A stretch of DNA of 64,000 bases from Toxorhynchites rutilus septentrionalis (Eukaryota > Arthropoda > Insecta > Diptera > Culicidae). Below the pieces are notes generated by a model. The model made no database searches. It had not been told where the DNA came from and saw only the letters and a list, made by a program, of their open reading frames with translations. Location of the stretch: contig NC_073745.1 in the NCBI RefSeq assembly GCF_029784135.1, forward strand, positions 79,175,569 through 79,239,568, given 5' to 3'. Position numbers and translations under genes: made by a program. Positions 41,214 to 53,300 of the stretch are shown here, one piece after another. Numbering within the stretch: the first letter of the stretch is position 1; each line of letters starts with the position of its first letter.

Positions 41214-43506
41214 ATTATACTGTTCATTTGAAAGATAAGAAAATTTTGCATAGAATGCAATTGTAAAGCTTTCAAATTAATAGAACCCAGAATCAACTTT
41301 TAAATGTAAGGAACCAACTTCAAATTTTGTGTTTTTAATTAATTTTCCAAAAATGCATGATAAACTGGAAGCTCTCCAAGCTGGTCAACACCCTTGACAC
41401 CACACTATTATCCTTCTTGTTATCTTCCACTAATTTAAATGTGTTTACAACATAATTTTATGTAAATATTCTTCAAATGAAAGCATCGTGCGTACTTTTT
41501 GAATTTTCAGTTCAGTCATTTTAAGGCAAAAACCGGTCTCAAGGAAAAGTTCAATAATTCGTAGTTACGATTTGATCATCAGCGTGGAAGATTTTTTATG
41601 ATCCCCTATCTTTTAAAATTTTTCGGATCAGCTATATAATAATATTATTTTAAACAGATATAACAGTTTTCGATATTTCATTCAATTTATGAGAAAGGTT
41701 TCTCAATAGTTTGAACATTTATAAAAAAAAGATAGAAGGTTAATAAATTTCTCAAAAAAAATGTTTCAATCGGGCAACATGCTTCAGGGCCATTTTTCGA
41801 AAAAATGAACAAAATTTCAATAAAATGGGGTGGATCGGGGCAGCGGAGGATTAATTTGGCGTTGAATTGCTCTCTGGTAAACTGTGACGTTTTGATAAGG
41901 ATTTAAGTGGAGGAAAACTAAAGAGCAATACAAATAACTTATCGTGCAAGATTAGTAAAAAATTATTGAGTTGTGAGTTTTCTGATGTTTTCTCCCCACG
42001 GGTATTTTGGAAGCTATTTAGACACTCAATGCAGGATGGGCAATAAGCAGTTGAAAAATAAAAAATATATATATAGATATTGAAAATATTTTTAATAAGG
42101 TATTAGTACCCTTTGAAACTATTGCGGAAAAGGTTTCTAATGCGCTGATGACTAAATGTGAATTGATTGTGTGAATGAACAGACATTTCCTGTGGCGAAA
42201 TGTCGAAAATGTTTTGAGTAATCTGAAACGCTGTAACTCTTTTATAAAATAATGTATTCGTCAAAGCATCAACTGGACCATGTATTAAATATTTCCAAGA
42301 TTGCGATGAGTAGATTTGATCATCGATTTGCTGTGCGTTCATTATTTCATGAAATATTCTTAATTCGAAATCAAAGGATAATTTTTCATTCGATAGAGAA
42401 TACCTCTGTAGTAAATAGTTCTACTGAAACTCTCTATGAATCAAATGGACGCTGAATAATCATGTTGATTGGATTGCTTTTAAGCATATATTCTCAAAAT
42501 CTAGAGAAACTTTGAAAACAAACTATAAACGCTTCATCTTTTCTTGCAAAGTATTTTATCTACAACACATATACACATCACACACTAGAAATTTGTAGCT
42601 TGAAAATGCTGTATTTTTTATCTTAATGTCATCGTATATATCGAAGATACAGGCGTTGCGAAATCTCTGAAAAAATTCGATCTTTTACTCCTCATCCTTT
42701 GTCGAGTGAGGATCTTTAGATATCAGTACATGCTTCCTACTTTATTTTTTCTTTTTTGAAATTCTTTTTAAATGATAGAAAAAGAGTCTATGTATATAAA
42801 ATTGTTCTGTTCGTTTTTGTGCGCTTCAAAAACTCGAGCTCTGATGGAGCTCATATTACAACACAACATACGAGCCACTTCAAAAATTGTTGTTGCTACT
42901 GCCAACGCCTCAAGAAGCTTCAAGATTTCCAAATGAAATGAGCACACTTCTGAAATAAATCTGTGAAAGTAAATTAACTTTCTAGCATTGAATATGTATT
43001 CTATGTGACAGCAACACAATTCTTTGCATGTGTTCAAAAATCGTGAGCTTAAATTGTGTCTGATAGCGATTTTAAATCTATTTAATTTTATTCGATTGGC
43101 TTTGCTCAAGATCAATCCTTGGAATTTTGTAATTTATATTCGGATGCGGATTGTTCAACTGGATATTGCGCGTTTTCGTGTTGACCAACCAGATAGCCTT
43201 TATATCTTCGAAGGTAATAGAAAAACAAAGTATTACAAGTATTTAAATTAGAGGCGAATGAACTGCAAAGTTTAAAGCCTTTTAAAAACAAAGAACAAAG
43301 AACATACAAGTATTTCAAAGTTAAACTCATATGGAATATTTGCTTTGTTTTACTACTCATTTTTCTGTCATAAAACACCAATGAGCCACGCAAACGTGGC
43401 AGGGTCCAGCAAGTAAAATTTGAAACAAAATAAACTTAAATGGAATTAAAATTTAATTCATGCGCAATAAAGTTATTTCTTAAATTATTCTAATAAAATC
43501 AAGAGA
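41214..43506. other. AT-rich non-coding stretch
   Basis: No gene was recognised. Small ORFs at 42103, 42252, 42768 and 43024 lie on both strands without domains. Near 43393-43424 an inverted, diverged copy of the repeat head ('tgctggaccctgccacg') appears. Confidence 0.45.
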
Positions 43507-43626
43507 AATGTCCAAGTGGACAACAGGGGGAGGGGTATGAAAATGTCCACGCTTGTCCACGGAGGGGGAGGGGGGAGTTCAAAATCGTGCTTTTTCTGTC
43601 CACGTGGTATGTGGACAGCCCCTTGT
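43507..43626 (+). repeat. Short GTCCACGTGGAC repeat, copy 2
   Basis: It is the reverse complement of 27417-27530, from 'gtccaagtggacaacagg' through a G-rich tract to 'ctgtccacgtggtatgtgga' and 'cagcccctt'. Confidence 0.85.
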
Positions 43627-43639
43627 TGCTTCTCACTTC

Positions 43640-43800
43640 CGACAGTTTTTTGGATTTTCGACGGTACTCAATATTTTTTATTTGGGCAGAGCTTTAGTGT
43701 GTTGAGGGGGTCTTGTCTTGGAGCAACACTTGCATGTTGTTGTCGGTATACCACTCCATGGCCTCCGCAATGGCAGAATGCGAGATCGGACCCAAACAGC
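43640..43800 (-). pseudogene. Short ITmD37E transposase fragment
   Basis: Minus-strand frames give 'FGSDLAFCHCG' (second catalytic Asp block), 'MEWYTDNNMQV'-like sequence and 'LCPNKKY' (the place of the Glu block, here no longer Glu). They align with 'FRPDLASCHYG' and 'LRPIEKY' of the 7.5-kb copy. It is about 150 bp long, with frameshifts and no ends; it is a relic only. Confidence 0.8.
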
Positions 43801-44215
43801 ATTATTGACGTAGGACTACGTCTAACCGGAAGATATAGGGGGTGAAATGGAAATCTAGGCACTGAACAAGTAGGAAAAAATGCAAGATTTGGAACGCTTA
43901 TAACTCGAGCATTTCTAAATAGATCGCAAAGGTTTTTGCATCAATTGATATATCCACGCATCTATCATAACGAATAACATTTCATTTTTTTTGAGATAAA
44001 TAATTGAATAATTGTGAAATATCAAGCATTGTCAAAATTGCACTATGTGCCCATTTTTGATTGGTCCATTTTGTGCTTCTCAAATCGTACCGACCAAAAC
44101 GGGCAACCAGAGCAGCAGCGAAATACAACGAAGCACGATTGGAAAGGAAAAAGAAAAAAATTAACGAAACATTGGTCGCAGTCTCACACATGCGTAATTC
44201 TCGAGCCAGCCATGT

Positions 44216-44450
44216 CTGGACATGGTAAAGGAGGAAAAGTGAAGGGAAAGGTAAAATACCGCTCGAACCGTGTTGATCTGGAGTTCCCCGCAAGGGTAGC
44301 TAGGCCGAGCACGTTAGTACCAGTGCACCAGTCAACCTAGCCGGCGTTATATAGTTTCGGCCGCCGAAGTGATCGAGTTGGCTGGTAAAGCTGCTCGCGA
44401 CGATAAAAAAACCGCATTCAGAACAGAACACATCAAGACAACAACAGGCA
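44216..44450 (+). pseudogene. Histone H2A pseudogene, unit A
   Basis: The reading frame starts at ATG 44216 with MSGHGKGGKVKGKVKYRSNR, recognisably H2A (normally MSGRGKGGKVKGK...). After 'VDLEFP' about 25 bp that would encode the GRIHRLL region are missing. Sequence then resumes as 'RKG', a TAG stop and 'AEHV.T.APV'. It continues to 'SAAEVIELAGKAARDDKKT', the H2A alpha-3 region, with frame changes. The last part of H2A (about 30 residues) is not recognisable. A histone 3' stem-loop lies about 200 bp downstream (44634-44649). It cannot make H2A. The upstream 'gattggtcc' may be a CCAAT-type promoter relic. Confidence 0.9.
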
Positions 44451-44633
44451 GTTGCAGCAAGTGGCAAACGCAATCGCAAAACGGCATCAGGTAGCAAAAG
44501 AAAAAAGTTTGTTCTTTATACAAACTGCTTTGGTGGCAAATCCAGAACAAGGCGGCATCGAGGGCGTTCGAAATGTTTTTTTTCAAAACCACGAGTACTA
44601 AGTTTTCTAAATTGGAACCATTCCATAAAACAA

Positions 44634-44649
44634 GGCGCTTTTCAGGGCC
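44634..44649 (+). promoter_or_regulatory. Histone-type 3' stem-loop (unit A)
   Basis: GGCGCTTTTCAGGGCC differs from the consensus GGCCCTTTTCAGGGCC by one base, and is followed by ATTAAA. It is placed 3' of the H2A pseudogene as expected for a former replication-dependent histone mRNA. Confidence 0.75.
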
Positions 44650-45034
44650 ATTAAACCTTCCAAAAAAGAGTTTAGGAAATACAGTTCAATGCTTTCTAAA
44701 ACATTATCCTCCATAATAATAAAACACAAATTGATTTTTTCATAATTTGTTTGTCAGGATATGATGAGTATGTAAATTTGGCAGTTGTTCTGAGCTAATT
44801 GATTTTCATCAATTCTTAAATTGCTTCTAGATTGAAAGTACAGTAATTTACACTTATCTCGACATTTAGCTAATTGGACGGACCTGTAATGCGACATATT
44901 TAGTTGGACATTTTTGTAAACATAGAGTTCGGGGTCCAAATTATGACCCCACTTTGAAAATTGACACTGTACCACTGTCATCGCAAATGTTCAATTACAG
45001 GTTAAAATTACCTCCAATCCGATACTGAATGGTG

Positions 45035-45195
45035 GTAATGCGACGTGCCATTGAATGTAATTTACTGTAAAATATGTCACAAGCTGGATGGGAAGAAATT
45101 GTCCAACTGTGAAAGCTGTGGCGAGTGGCAAATGCAATCGCTAAACAGAAAGGTTTAGCCGAACAAGATGGGGATATCGAGTGATAACAAAACAA
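45035..45195 (+). repeat. Direct repeat shared with 45785-45935
   Basis: Both segments read 'tgtaatttactg', 'gtcacaagctggatgggaag', 'gaaagctgtggcgagtggca' and 'aacagaaaggttta.ccgaac' in order. This marks duplication of the histone-derived unit. Confidence 0.9.
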
Positions 45196-45224
45196 TAAAC
45201 TCTTTAGATTGAAGATAATTTTGT

Positions 45225-45240
45225 GATCCTGAAAAGGACC
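45225..45240 (-). promoter_or_regulatory. Histone-type 3' stem-loop, minus strand
   Basis: Read on the minus strand, GGTCCTTTTCAGGATC fits the histone stem-loop (stem GGTCC/GGATC, TTTTC-type loop). Its parent histone sequence was not recognised. It may come from a divergent partner gene of H2A. Confidence 0.6.
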
Positions 45241-45469
45241 CTTTTTAGCCTGCATGTGAATCCAACGAGCGAACAAATCGTAATGAATGTATTTTTTTGC
45301 CATCGCTCCCTTTTAACGCTCATTCGTTCGTCTCGTTGGACTCGCCCCTCTGGCTGAGTCTGCCGATTTGTCTCTATCCTGTGAATGTGTACCGCTAGAG
45401 TGTAAAACACGCGGACCCCAAAAAAAATATTTTATTTTCTTTCAAACCGTAAACCCGTGTGGTTGTACG

Positions 45470-45735
45470 GCATCGGCATCGTGGACGTAATAAAGGAGGA
45501 CAAGTTAAGGGAAAGGCAAAGTCTCACTCGAACCGTGCAGGTCTCCAGTTCCCTGTTGGTCGCATTCACTGATTGCTCCGCAAGGGTAACTAGGCCGAAC
45601 GGATTGGTGCCGGAGCACCAGTATACCTAACAGCGATTATAGAGTTTCGGCCGTCGGAGTGCTCGAGTTGGCTTGCAAAGCTGCTCACGACAATCAGAAA
45701 ACCCGCATCAAGAACAGAGCAGCTTCGGTTCGGCG
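45470..45735 (+). pseudogene. Histone H2A pseudogene, unit B
   Basis: The start codon is lost; the ATG context is replaced by 'catcgtggacgtaataaagg'. The frame '[20 protein letters not shown]' and 'PVGRIH' followed by TGA matches H2A closely. After a small shift it continues 'LLRKGN', a TAG stop, 'AERIGAGAPVYL', and later 'VLELACKAAHDNQKTRI'. The TAG replaces the Tyr codon after 'RKGN', the same codon that is TAG in unit A. The '[17 protein letters not shown]' part is better preserved than in unit A. It is dead, and its stem-loop is at 45949-45964. Confidence 0.9.
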
Positions 45736-45948
45736 CTCATCAAGGCAACAATTAGTTTCAGTGAGTGGCAAAGTGTTTCTCAGGCACGTCGCATTAAATG
45801 TAATTTACTGAACAACATGTCACAAGCTGGATGGGAAGAAATATTCCAACTGTGAAAGCTGTGGCGAGTGGCAAACGCAATAGCTAAACAGAAAGGTTTA
45901 ACCGAACAAGATGGGAATATCGAGTGATAACAAAAACACAACACTAAA

Positions 45949-45964
45949 GATTCTTTTCAGAACC
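45949..45964 (+). promoter_or_regulatory. Histone-type 3' stem-loop (unit B)
   Basis: GATTCTTTTCAGAACC keeps most stem pairs (one mismatch) and the TTTTC-type loop. It follows 'aacaccacaacactaaa'-like A/C-rich sequence, as histone stem-loops often do. Confidence 0.6.
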
Positions 45965-45980
45965 ATCAACATATTCATAA

Positions 45981-48900
45981 AGAGTAAACAGTAAACTAAT
46001 CCATTTTTCAGATAGATAGGTAGGTATTCACGTAGGAGAAGAAAATAAAACAATATATTTAAAATATTTTACAAACAAAAGTTGTCCCCTTTGTATAGTC
46101 CTACATCACTCCGGTTATGTCCCCGACATTACCCACCCGTCTTTTTTTTCTTTCCGAATTCCGAAATTACATGAGGAAGATTCGTTGTGCTTTGCTTTTC
46201 AACGGCAAACAAAAGGCACGATACTACTCCCTATATTTTTTTCCGAATGTAGTGTATACAATGTGAAATTGGAATTGAAATTCGGCTAGAATAATAAACA
46301 TATAACCATGGTATTTTTGTATCAATTAATTTTATTCCAGTTTCATAATTGTTCATATAACAGTAAATATCAATAAGTGCCAAATATTTTTTCTTACAGT
46401 TTCCACCTTATTTTTAGTTTTTATAATTTTCGTTTGTTTTTGTATTAAAATTACGTTCCAGTGTTTTCTGTCTATTTATCAAGGTTTCATAACACTTTGT
46501 TTATGCCCTAATTCATCTCTGTCGAATTATTTTACAATTTTGTTAGATGCTAGAAAAACATAATTCCCCAATACAAGAATAAAATCAAAATCAAAAACAA
46601 ATATCGTGTTCGCATTTTTCTCCTTGCTCACCGAACGAAAGTCGAAATTTCTGTAACACACGTATATTTTATTTCACTGTTTCCTGTACAGTACACATAC
46701 ATCTATCGCTCCGAATCGGCCGAATTGAATTTATAGATTTGCCCTTCGACTCAAAGGTTTTACTTTTTTTGTTGGTTTCCTTTATCTCATATAAATAATT
46801 GTGCCTAAATAACAGTTAAACTTTCATTTTCTCATTTGCCTAAATTGCATTTACTTTTTGTTCATTTAAAGTCCAAGTCGCCATTGGATTTGCTTTTTGC
46901 TTCGTTTTTCTTTCTTCTCCTCCAGTGTTCACATTGTTCACTCATGTTGTTAAGTTTGTGTGTGTGTGTGTGTGTTTTTGTTCGTGTATTTACTTATATA
47001 CTGCCGAAATTTATTTCTTACATATTTTTGTTCTTGGTTTTACGCACCGAAAACTTTCCTATTTACAGACAGTGACAATAAGTTCTAGTGAAAAAAAAAA
47101 CGAAACGAATTCCAAAATGATTTGAGTCAAAACTGAAGCCGAATCGAAACACTTCTCCTCGAAGATAACAATACAAGTTGATATCACATATCGAAAATTA
47201 CATTTTACAAATATTTACTGTATCGATTTCGTTCATCTTGTGAGTGTGTTTGTTTGGGTGTGCGTGCAATCGTGGCACTATTTCACCAGCCTGTGGCCAA
47301 GCGTTCACACGTATTCACTAATGCTTAAAACCACCTGAACAGTGTCTTCTGCATTTTGTGAATATTTTTGCTCACTTTGCATCCATTATTGTTAGTCATG
47401 TAGTACTAATCCTATGTTGTATTCTTTGTTGTTGTTTCTTTCATTGTGTATTTTAAGATTCATTTTCCTCTTGTTTTGTTTTGTTTAATGTATATGAAAT
47501 TCATTAATTTACCCTGTTTTATTCTTTCCGTTTTCACTTGATGAGCAGCTGGTTTTTTTTGTTTATTGATTGTGAACTCAAACTGTAAACAATTGACGGT
47601 GGCAAATTAACGTTTTGATTTTGTGTTTGATCCGATTTGTTTGGTTTTGGGGACTGAGTTTGTTGTTTATTGACCTGTTTGCAGGGGGTGTGTAAGAGTT
47701 GCTGTCATATTTAACGTAGATTGTCTATTGCCTGAATGCTATGCACATTCCTGATAGGATGGGACGGAGGAAGGGTTGGATTCGGAATGACGGTTCAAGT
47801 TGGGGGGGGTAATGTAAACAGAAAACGAAACGAACTGTGTTCTCCTTTTGGTTCGCATTATTGTATCTACGTTATTTTGTACATGTGGTTTACAGAATTA
47901 TTTCATTTATCCTATATTGTTGCTTCAGATTCCAATTTGGAACATGACACTTTTTACACCTGTTTGATCACGATTTCTACGGTTTAATGCTTACCTCCGC
48001 TGGCGGGCGGTAAAATGGCGTTCGGTTGGGTTTGGAGATACCTATAAATCGGTACACGGTTTCGGTTGATGTGCCTGTCGGTCTCTCGTTGCCCTATTTT
48101 TGATTTTTGTTCGATTTTGACAAAAAATATACAGAGCTGCGCACAGATAATAAGTCGTATACTATCCGAAAGTGTATGTGTGTTATTTTTCGACGGTGTG
48201 AACTTCTACGCACAAACTAAATGTGTGTGTGTTTTGGACTAAATGGTTGTTTGTATTTTATTTTGTCACGACACTCACTTGAATGTGTGGGTTTTTTCAC
48301 ACATTCTAATTTTAAAATGTTGTTTTTTTAGTTAAGCGTGCCGAACCTGACTAAATCGAAAACATAAACTGAAAAAGTGCAAATAGCGGATTGGGAAACA
48401 AAAATGCATTGGAACAAATGGAAAATTATCCAAAAATTTCGCCATTTCACAACTTCATCGGGGCTCAATGCATTGGTTGGTTAGTTGTATTATGTTTGTG
48501 TCGGTTTTATTTCACTGTAAATGATAAAAATATATTGTTTGGCTCTATTGGTAAGTTTGGTATATCACTGTGACGCTGGTTACCGTCTGTCTGTTGCATA
48601 ATATGGTAGTGTTTCTGTATTTGTTGTAATATATTGCATGTTCCCGCGACAGCCATCCAGTTGTAAAGTCTGGCAGCGCTGGCGGAAAATTCTTGTAACA
48701 GAACGAATAAATAATACAGGTAAAGAAAATGCATCCCGTTTCTATTGTTGTAAATTCTGATAGATACTGGCTAATTATCGGCATCCGCTTCCGGCGGTAT
48801 ATCGTGTTTGTGAGTCTGTGAGTGTATACAAAAAAAAACTTCAACCCTAATAATAACCGTAACTAATCGCATCCATCCTGATCGCAGTTAACATCCCTTA

Positions 48901-49200
48901 TTTTTACAAAACATAATCTATGTCGATTCTCACTAACGAAATTATACTCGGCTTGTTCTTGCTGGAGAAAATTTGTATAAAAGTTTATAAAAATCTGATG
49001 TTTGAGCTAGTGTTACCAACTGATTTTTTCTTCTTCTAGTGTCTGTTGGTTGTATTCGGTTTCCTATTGTTTGCGATTATCTGTCAGTTTTATTCAAGTA
49101 AATAAGTTTGCTTGTAACCTGTAAATTATAGTAATGATCGCCGTATCGAAGATTGAGAGCGTGAAGGGAGGATTCACTTAGTTTTTCTCTTAATTTTTCA
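45981..49200. other. T/G-rich non-coding, repeat-poor
   Basis: No gene was recognised and few TE signatures are present. The plus strand is T/G-rich with long words such as 'tttgtttgttttg' and a GT run at 46957-46975, so an RNA from the minus strand would be A/C-rich. It lies downstream of the psq exon on that gene's strand and could be part of a long 3' UTR. AATAAA on the minus strand occurs, for example at 46331-46336. This role is inference. Confidence 0.35.
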
Positions 49201-52200
49201 CTATTTATCGAAGTTGACCTATTCAATCAAGATATTCATAATACATATTAAGAACAAGTCAAGAATGTTTACGACTTCGATATACATCTCACCTTTCGTA
49301 ATTTTTCGTTTGAGATGTGTAATGAAACAAGATTTAGCTCAGTGTGCGACATGCTGTTTGTGCAAATGACTACCAGATGGCGCAACAGTTGATTTCGAGC
49401 CATCTCTCGGACCAGTTGCTGATTGGTCGATTCTAAATAAAGGGTTGTCAATAATTTTTGAAAACACCATGTGCTCACAGTACATACCCTCGAAATTTTT
49501 ATGGCAAAGAATAACAGAAAAAAATATTATTTGTTGCAAAATATGTAACAATTTGGTTCTACATGAAATCCATAGAATATATGATGCACATAAAAACATT
49601 TGAAGAACATGTGTTGCGGGCGTGAAAAAATAATCTTCAGAAACCTTATATCATTTGGAAACTTGTATTTTTTTTTCTTTTTTTTTTTTAATTAAACAAA
49701 GAGAAAATTAAGAGTTTGACATAGTTTTTGACAACATGAGGATCATTCGAACGACTTCAACCGAATATATTTACCCGTGCGAAATTAGAATGACTGTATT
49801 TTAGATAATGGTGATAATAAAACTAACGGATCCAATTGAGATGATTAAATCATGCAAAACCCAAAAAGTATATTAAAATGCCATCGTACAGCTACCATCG
49901 GGCATGAAGCATATGTTTGTCATTCTGGATTGTTGCAATTGAATCTGAAAGCAAACACTAGCTTATTCGATTCAATCAGAATCATACGTACGGAACGTAA
50001 TTCGTGTTAAATGCATTAAACATTGTGTTCCGTTTGTGTAAAGCGGAAGTAGTATCCGTTACACGTTTTCTTTAGGTGTCTGAAAAAAGTTTCATATTAT
50101 AATGAAACATTTTCAGTGAATATACTAGAAAATTCATAAAAATATGTTGAGTGAGAGTTGGGACTACATGTACTAAGTATTCAAATAACACGAAGCAATA
50201 ATTTTCATTCAAATTTCAACAATATAAGACTGCCTCCGGACCTACTAATCTGACAAAGATTGAGTTACTTCAAAAACACGGATTATTTTGGCAATCGTTT
50301 TGCAGGCTGCCATACTTGCAATGTTCGATTGGATTTGAGTTCAATGGATTGCAGAATGCCAAAATCGAGTTCGATCGAAACGTCAAATCCAATTGAACTT
50401 CAAGTCAGATCGGATTCCAGAATAAAGTTGAGTAAATCAGCTCTATGCCAAAGAAGCAGGGTGCTGCTTGGTGGGACGAGTTAGTGGATGCGAGTGAATC
50501 AGATCACTGTACCTTGGCCAAAATAGCGCTCCTAGTTACAAGTTCTATGAGTCTGGTCAACAGACTATCCCAGAAATTTATAACACACTTACAATTTCCT
50601 GCCATTTGAGCAATTATCGGTTTTTTGTGCATCCTGTTGTTCACGTTTACGTTACGCGATGGAAAGGATTTTCGCTAGAAGATGTCGAGCCATTGTGTAC
50701 AAATGGTGTTCTGTTCCTGAGGTAACATTGGTTTAGTTAAAAAAACTGGGAGTTTTCCTTTGATGAGCTACCTTGAATCAAACAATAAAAACTAGCAAGC
50801 TTTTGCTAAGTTAAAAGGGTTATCAGTTCATGTTGTGGCCAAAAGATGGAAGTCCAACGTCGGTCGTGTCAAATGAAGGTTTGATGCGTATGACGAAGGA
50901 AAAGCAATCGGAAAGAACCTTCAAGCACCTTCAAGTCAGCGCGAAACCAAGTACTCGAAAGTTGTATCAATCCCTTCGTTTTTTGTTAGTGATATACACG
51001 CCAGTGGCAGCTATGCCTACCGCGAACTTTACAGGGCCTAAAGGTTGAGGGATATACTGCAAAAATTCCGAGCAAGAGTCTCGCCGAGATGGTGCTCGCA
51101 TCTAATCCATTGGAGGCTAAGTTAGGCGGTACTAGGTGAGCAAAAAGCTCAATCAGGTGGTATAAGAATTGAAGATAATTTTCGTAGCCAAATGATTACA
51201 GGTCCTCAGGGTCCTCAATTGTTCATCTATGCAGTTATTATAGGACTCTTCTGATTGTTCCTTTACTCCTTTACTAAAAGTGGAAGTTCGAAGCTCCAAG
51301 ACCGAGTTTTCATGGGAGTATGGAAGGGTGGCTGAAATTCCAGTTGCTTCAAAGCTGTATCATTTAAACAATGCCTTAGTTAAAGAAACAGAATGAAGCA
51401 GGATCGTCAGTCCAACATTTTAAATGATAACAATTACACCCAAACTAGAGTTGCTAGAAAACATTTCATTTTCGGCAGAAACCATGTCTTTTCATGCGTT
51501 GTAGCGTCAAATGAGCAAATAATGTCATCTGTCCCCCAACGCTTTCAAATGTATGTATGTGTGGAAGCAGACATCTCTTTCTTTTTTCTTTTTCACATCT
51601 ATAGATGGGTTTAGACTAGTAATATATTCATGTGACGAAATATGTTGAGATTTATGGAAATTGCATTAACCGTTTATCAGTAGTGCGAATTGATATATTG
51701 AATATATTCATGAATTTCTTCATGCAATTTGAAGTTATGACGAAAGTACGGTCCGTTTACATATACTAATATTTATTTTGGAATTTGTATCATTCTGCTA
51801 CTTGAATAAACAGCAGTGAAGGGCCATTTTGGATCAGGTGATTAATTTCGACTCTCATCAATTCTTTCTGCTCACTTTTATCGGTCATGGCAATGAACTG
51901 ACAATTGAGTAGAAAAGCAAAATAATAGAAACATTTTAGATTTAAAAATGAGCGTTGTTTACATCTGCTGACAGCAAATGCTTCCAATGGCGCTTATGAA
52001 TACGAGCGCAAGAACAAGAAAATGACTCATCTCGCTCTTATTCCTAGAATTTATTCACCTGAAGTTGAACTGCGGTCAACTTTGGTGATTTCTTACCAGT
52101 GAAAAATTCACCAGCGTTTATGTTATATATGTCTCGAATAAGTGTATCATATATATTCTCGCCCGTTTACACCTATTTTTGCGTGAATAAATCCATCTAT

Positions 52201-53300
52201 GGCTATAGATCTTTCTAATGTAAACGCGCCATAAGGTTCGCTATCGGTGAAGATAATGACAATGTAAAATTATTTATATTCGAAGGTTATGTAGATATTT
52301 ATTTCCGACATGTTGAATGATTAGAATTGATCCATGTCGACGGAATCTTGTGTTTATTTATATATTGACAAAATGCCATTATGCAGAAACGCACAAACAA
52401 TGGTAAAAACATTGAAGCATGCCAGTTAACATCCAGTCAACAGCCAATCCTAGGTAAATTGGCTGTTTTTTCTTGTTTACAAAATTTAAAAAAAAAACTG
52501 TATGGTAGAAAACAATCAACTCAAATTTTGAATATTTCATTCAAAATATTACTGAACTCCAGCACTGTGGATTATAAGAAAATGTTTCAACATTATTCAA
52601 AAAAAATAATTTATGATTCTATAATGGCTAAATTTAAATTTAAAAATTTAGAATGGCTAAACTGGGAGCACTGTATCTAGCCATCGTTGAATGTACGATG
52701 TCGAATGTACAGTGTCGACATCTGGTTGCAACATTCATACTTGTGAGTCATATTATTTTGAACGAAACTAGCAGGTACGAGAACAATTTTAAGCTTTTAA
52801 AATTAGAATGAAATTTTTTCTCCATACTTGAAACACGCAGTCTTAAACCTTACTCAACTTTTTTTATGAATGTTCTAGTATTTCCTGTAAAATTTCGTCA
52901 TAATATAAAATCATTATCAGTCACAATTTTTGTTCAAGATTTTTTTAACCGCTGACAGATAAAATGTTACTTTGAAACATAAAATAAATATTTGATACGG
53001 AAAAACTATTTCTCATTCATAATTTTCATTTTTGAAAGTTTATGTTTCCTATCTATGAATCCATTACCTTTTCCGCTTCACTTATCGAAGCAAAAAGCTC
53101 AATATCATCAATGCGAAAGTGTATTGACTAACAACCAAGGTGCTGCCATCTGGTTGTCAAAACTGAAAACTCATAAGTTGCATGTCTATCCGCTTGGAGC
53201 GAAATTGGCGGTATATGTCGATGCGTCACCGGAAGCTTTGAAAGTGACAAATTCATCTATTTCTCTTTCTACTTTTCACATCCTTGATTAATTGTGTTTA
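49201..53300. other. AT-rich non-coding with one diverged repeat fragment
   Basis: No gene was recognised; ORFs of up to 99 codons lack domains. The stretch 52895-53000 is a diverged relative of the repeat at 63195-63320 ('tcataatataaaatcattatcag', 'gttcaagattttttt.aaccgc'). Other parts show no clear structure by eye. Confidence 0.4.

Larger units (their letters stand above)
43803..45980 (+). repeat. Palindrome-ended repeat family, copy 4, with histone-derived interior
   Basis: It starts with the perfect GACGTAGGACTACGTC (43807-43822). About 200 bp parallels copy 1 (10507-10620) and, inverted, 62380-62625. Two histone H2A pseudogene units then follow, with flanking histone stem-loops. A right end was not identified. 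Direct duplication of about 150 bp (45035-45195 and 45785-45935) shows that the units were tandemly copied. Confidence 0.6.

Noticed and set aside
44216..44340. The H2A reading frame as a functional histone gene
   Set aside because: The GRIHRLL region is deleted, a stop follows at residue 42, and the C-terminal half is out of frame.
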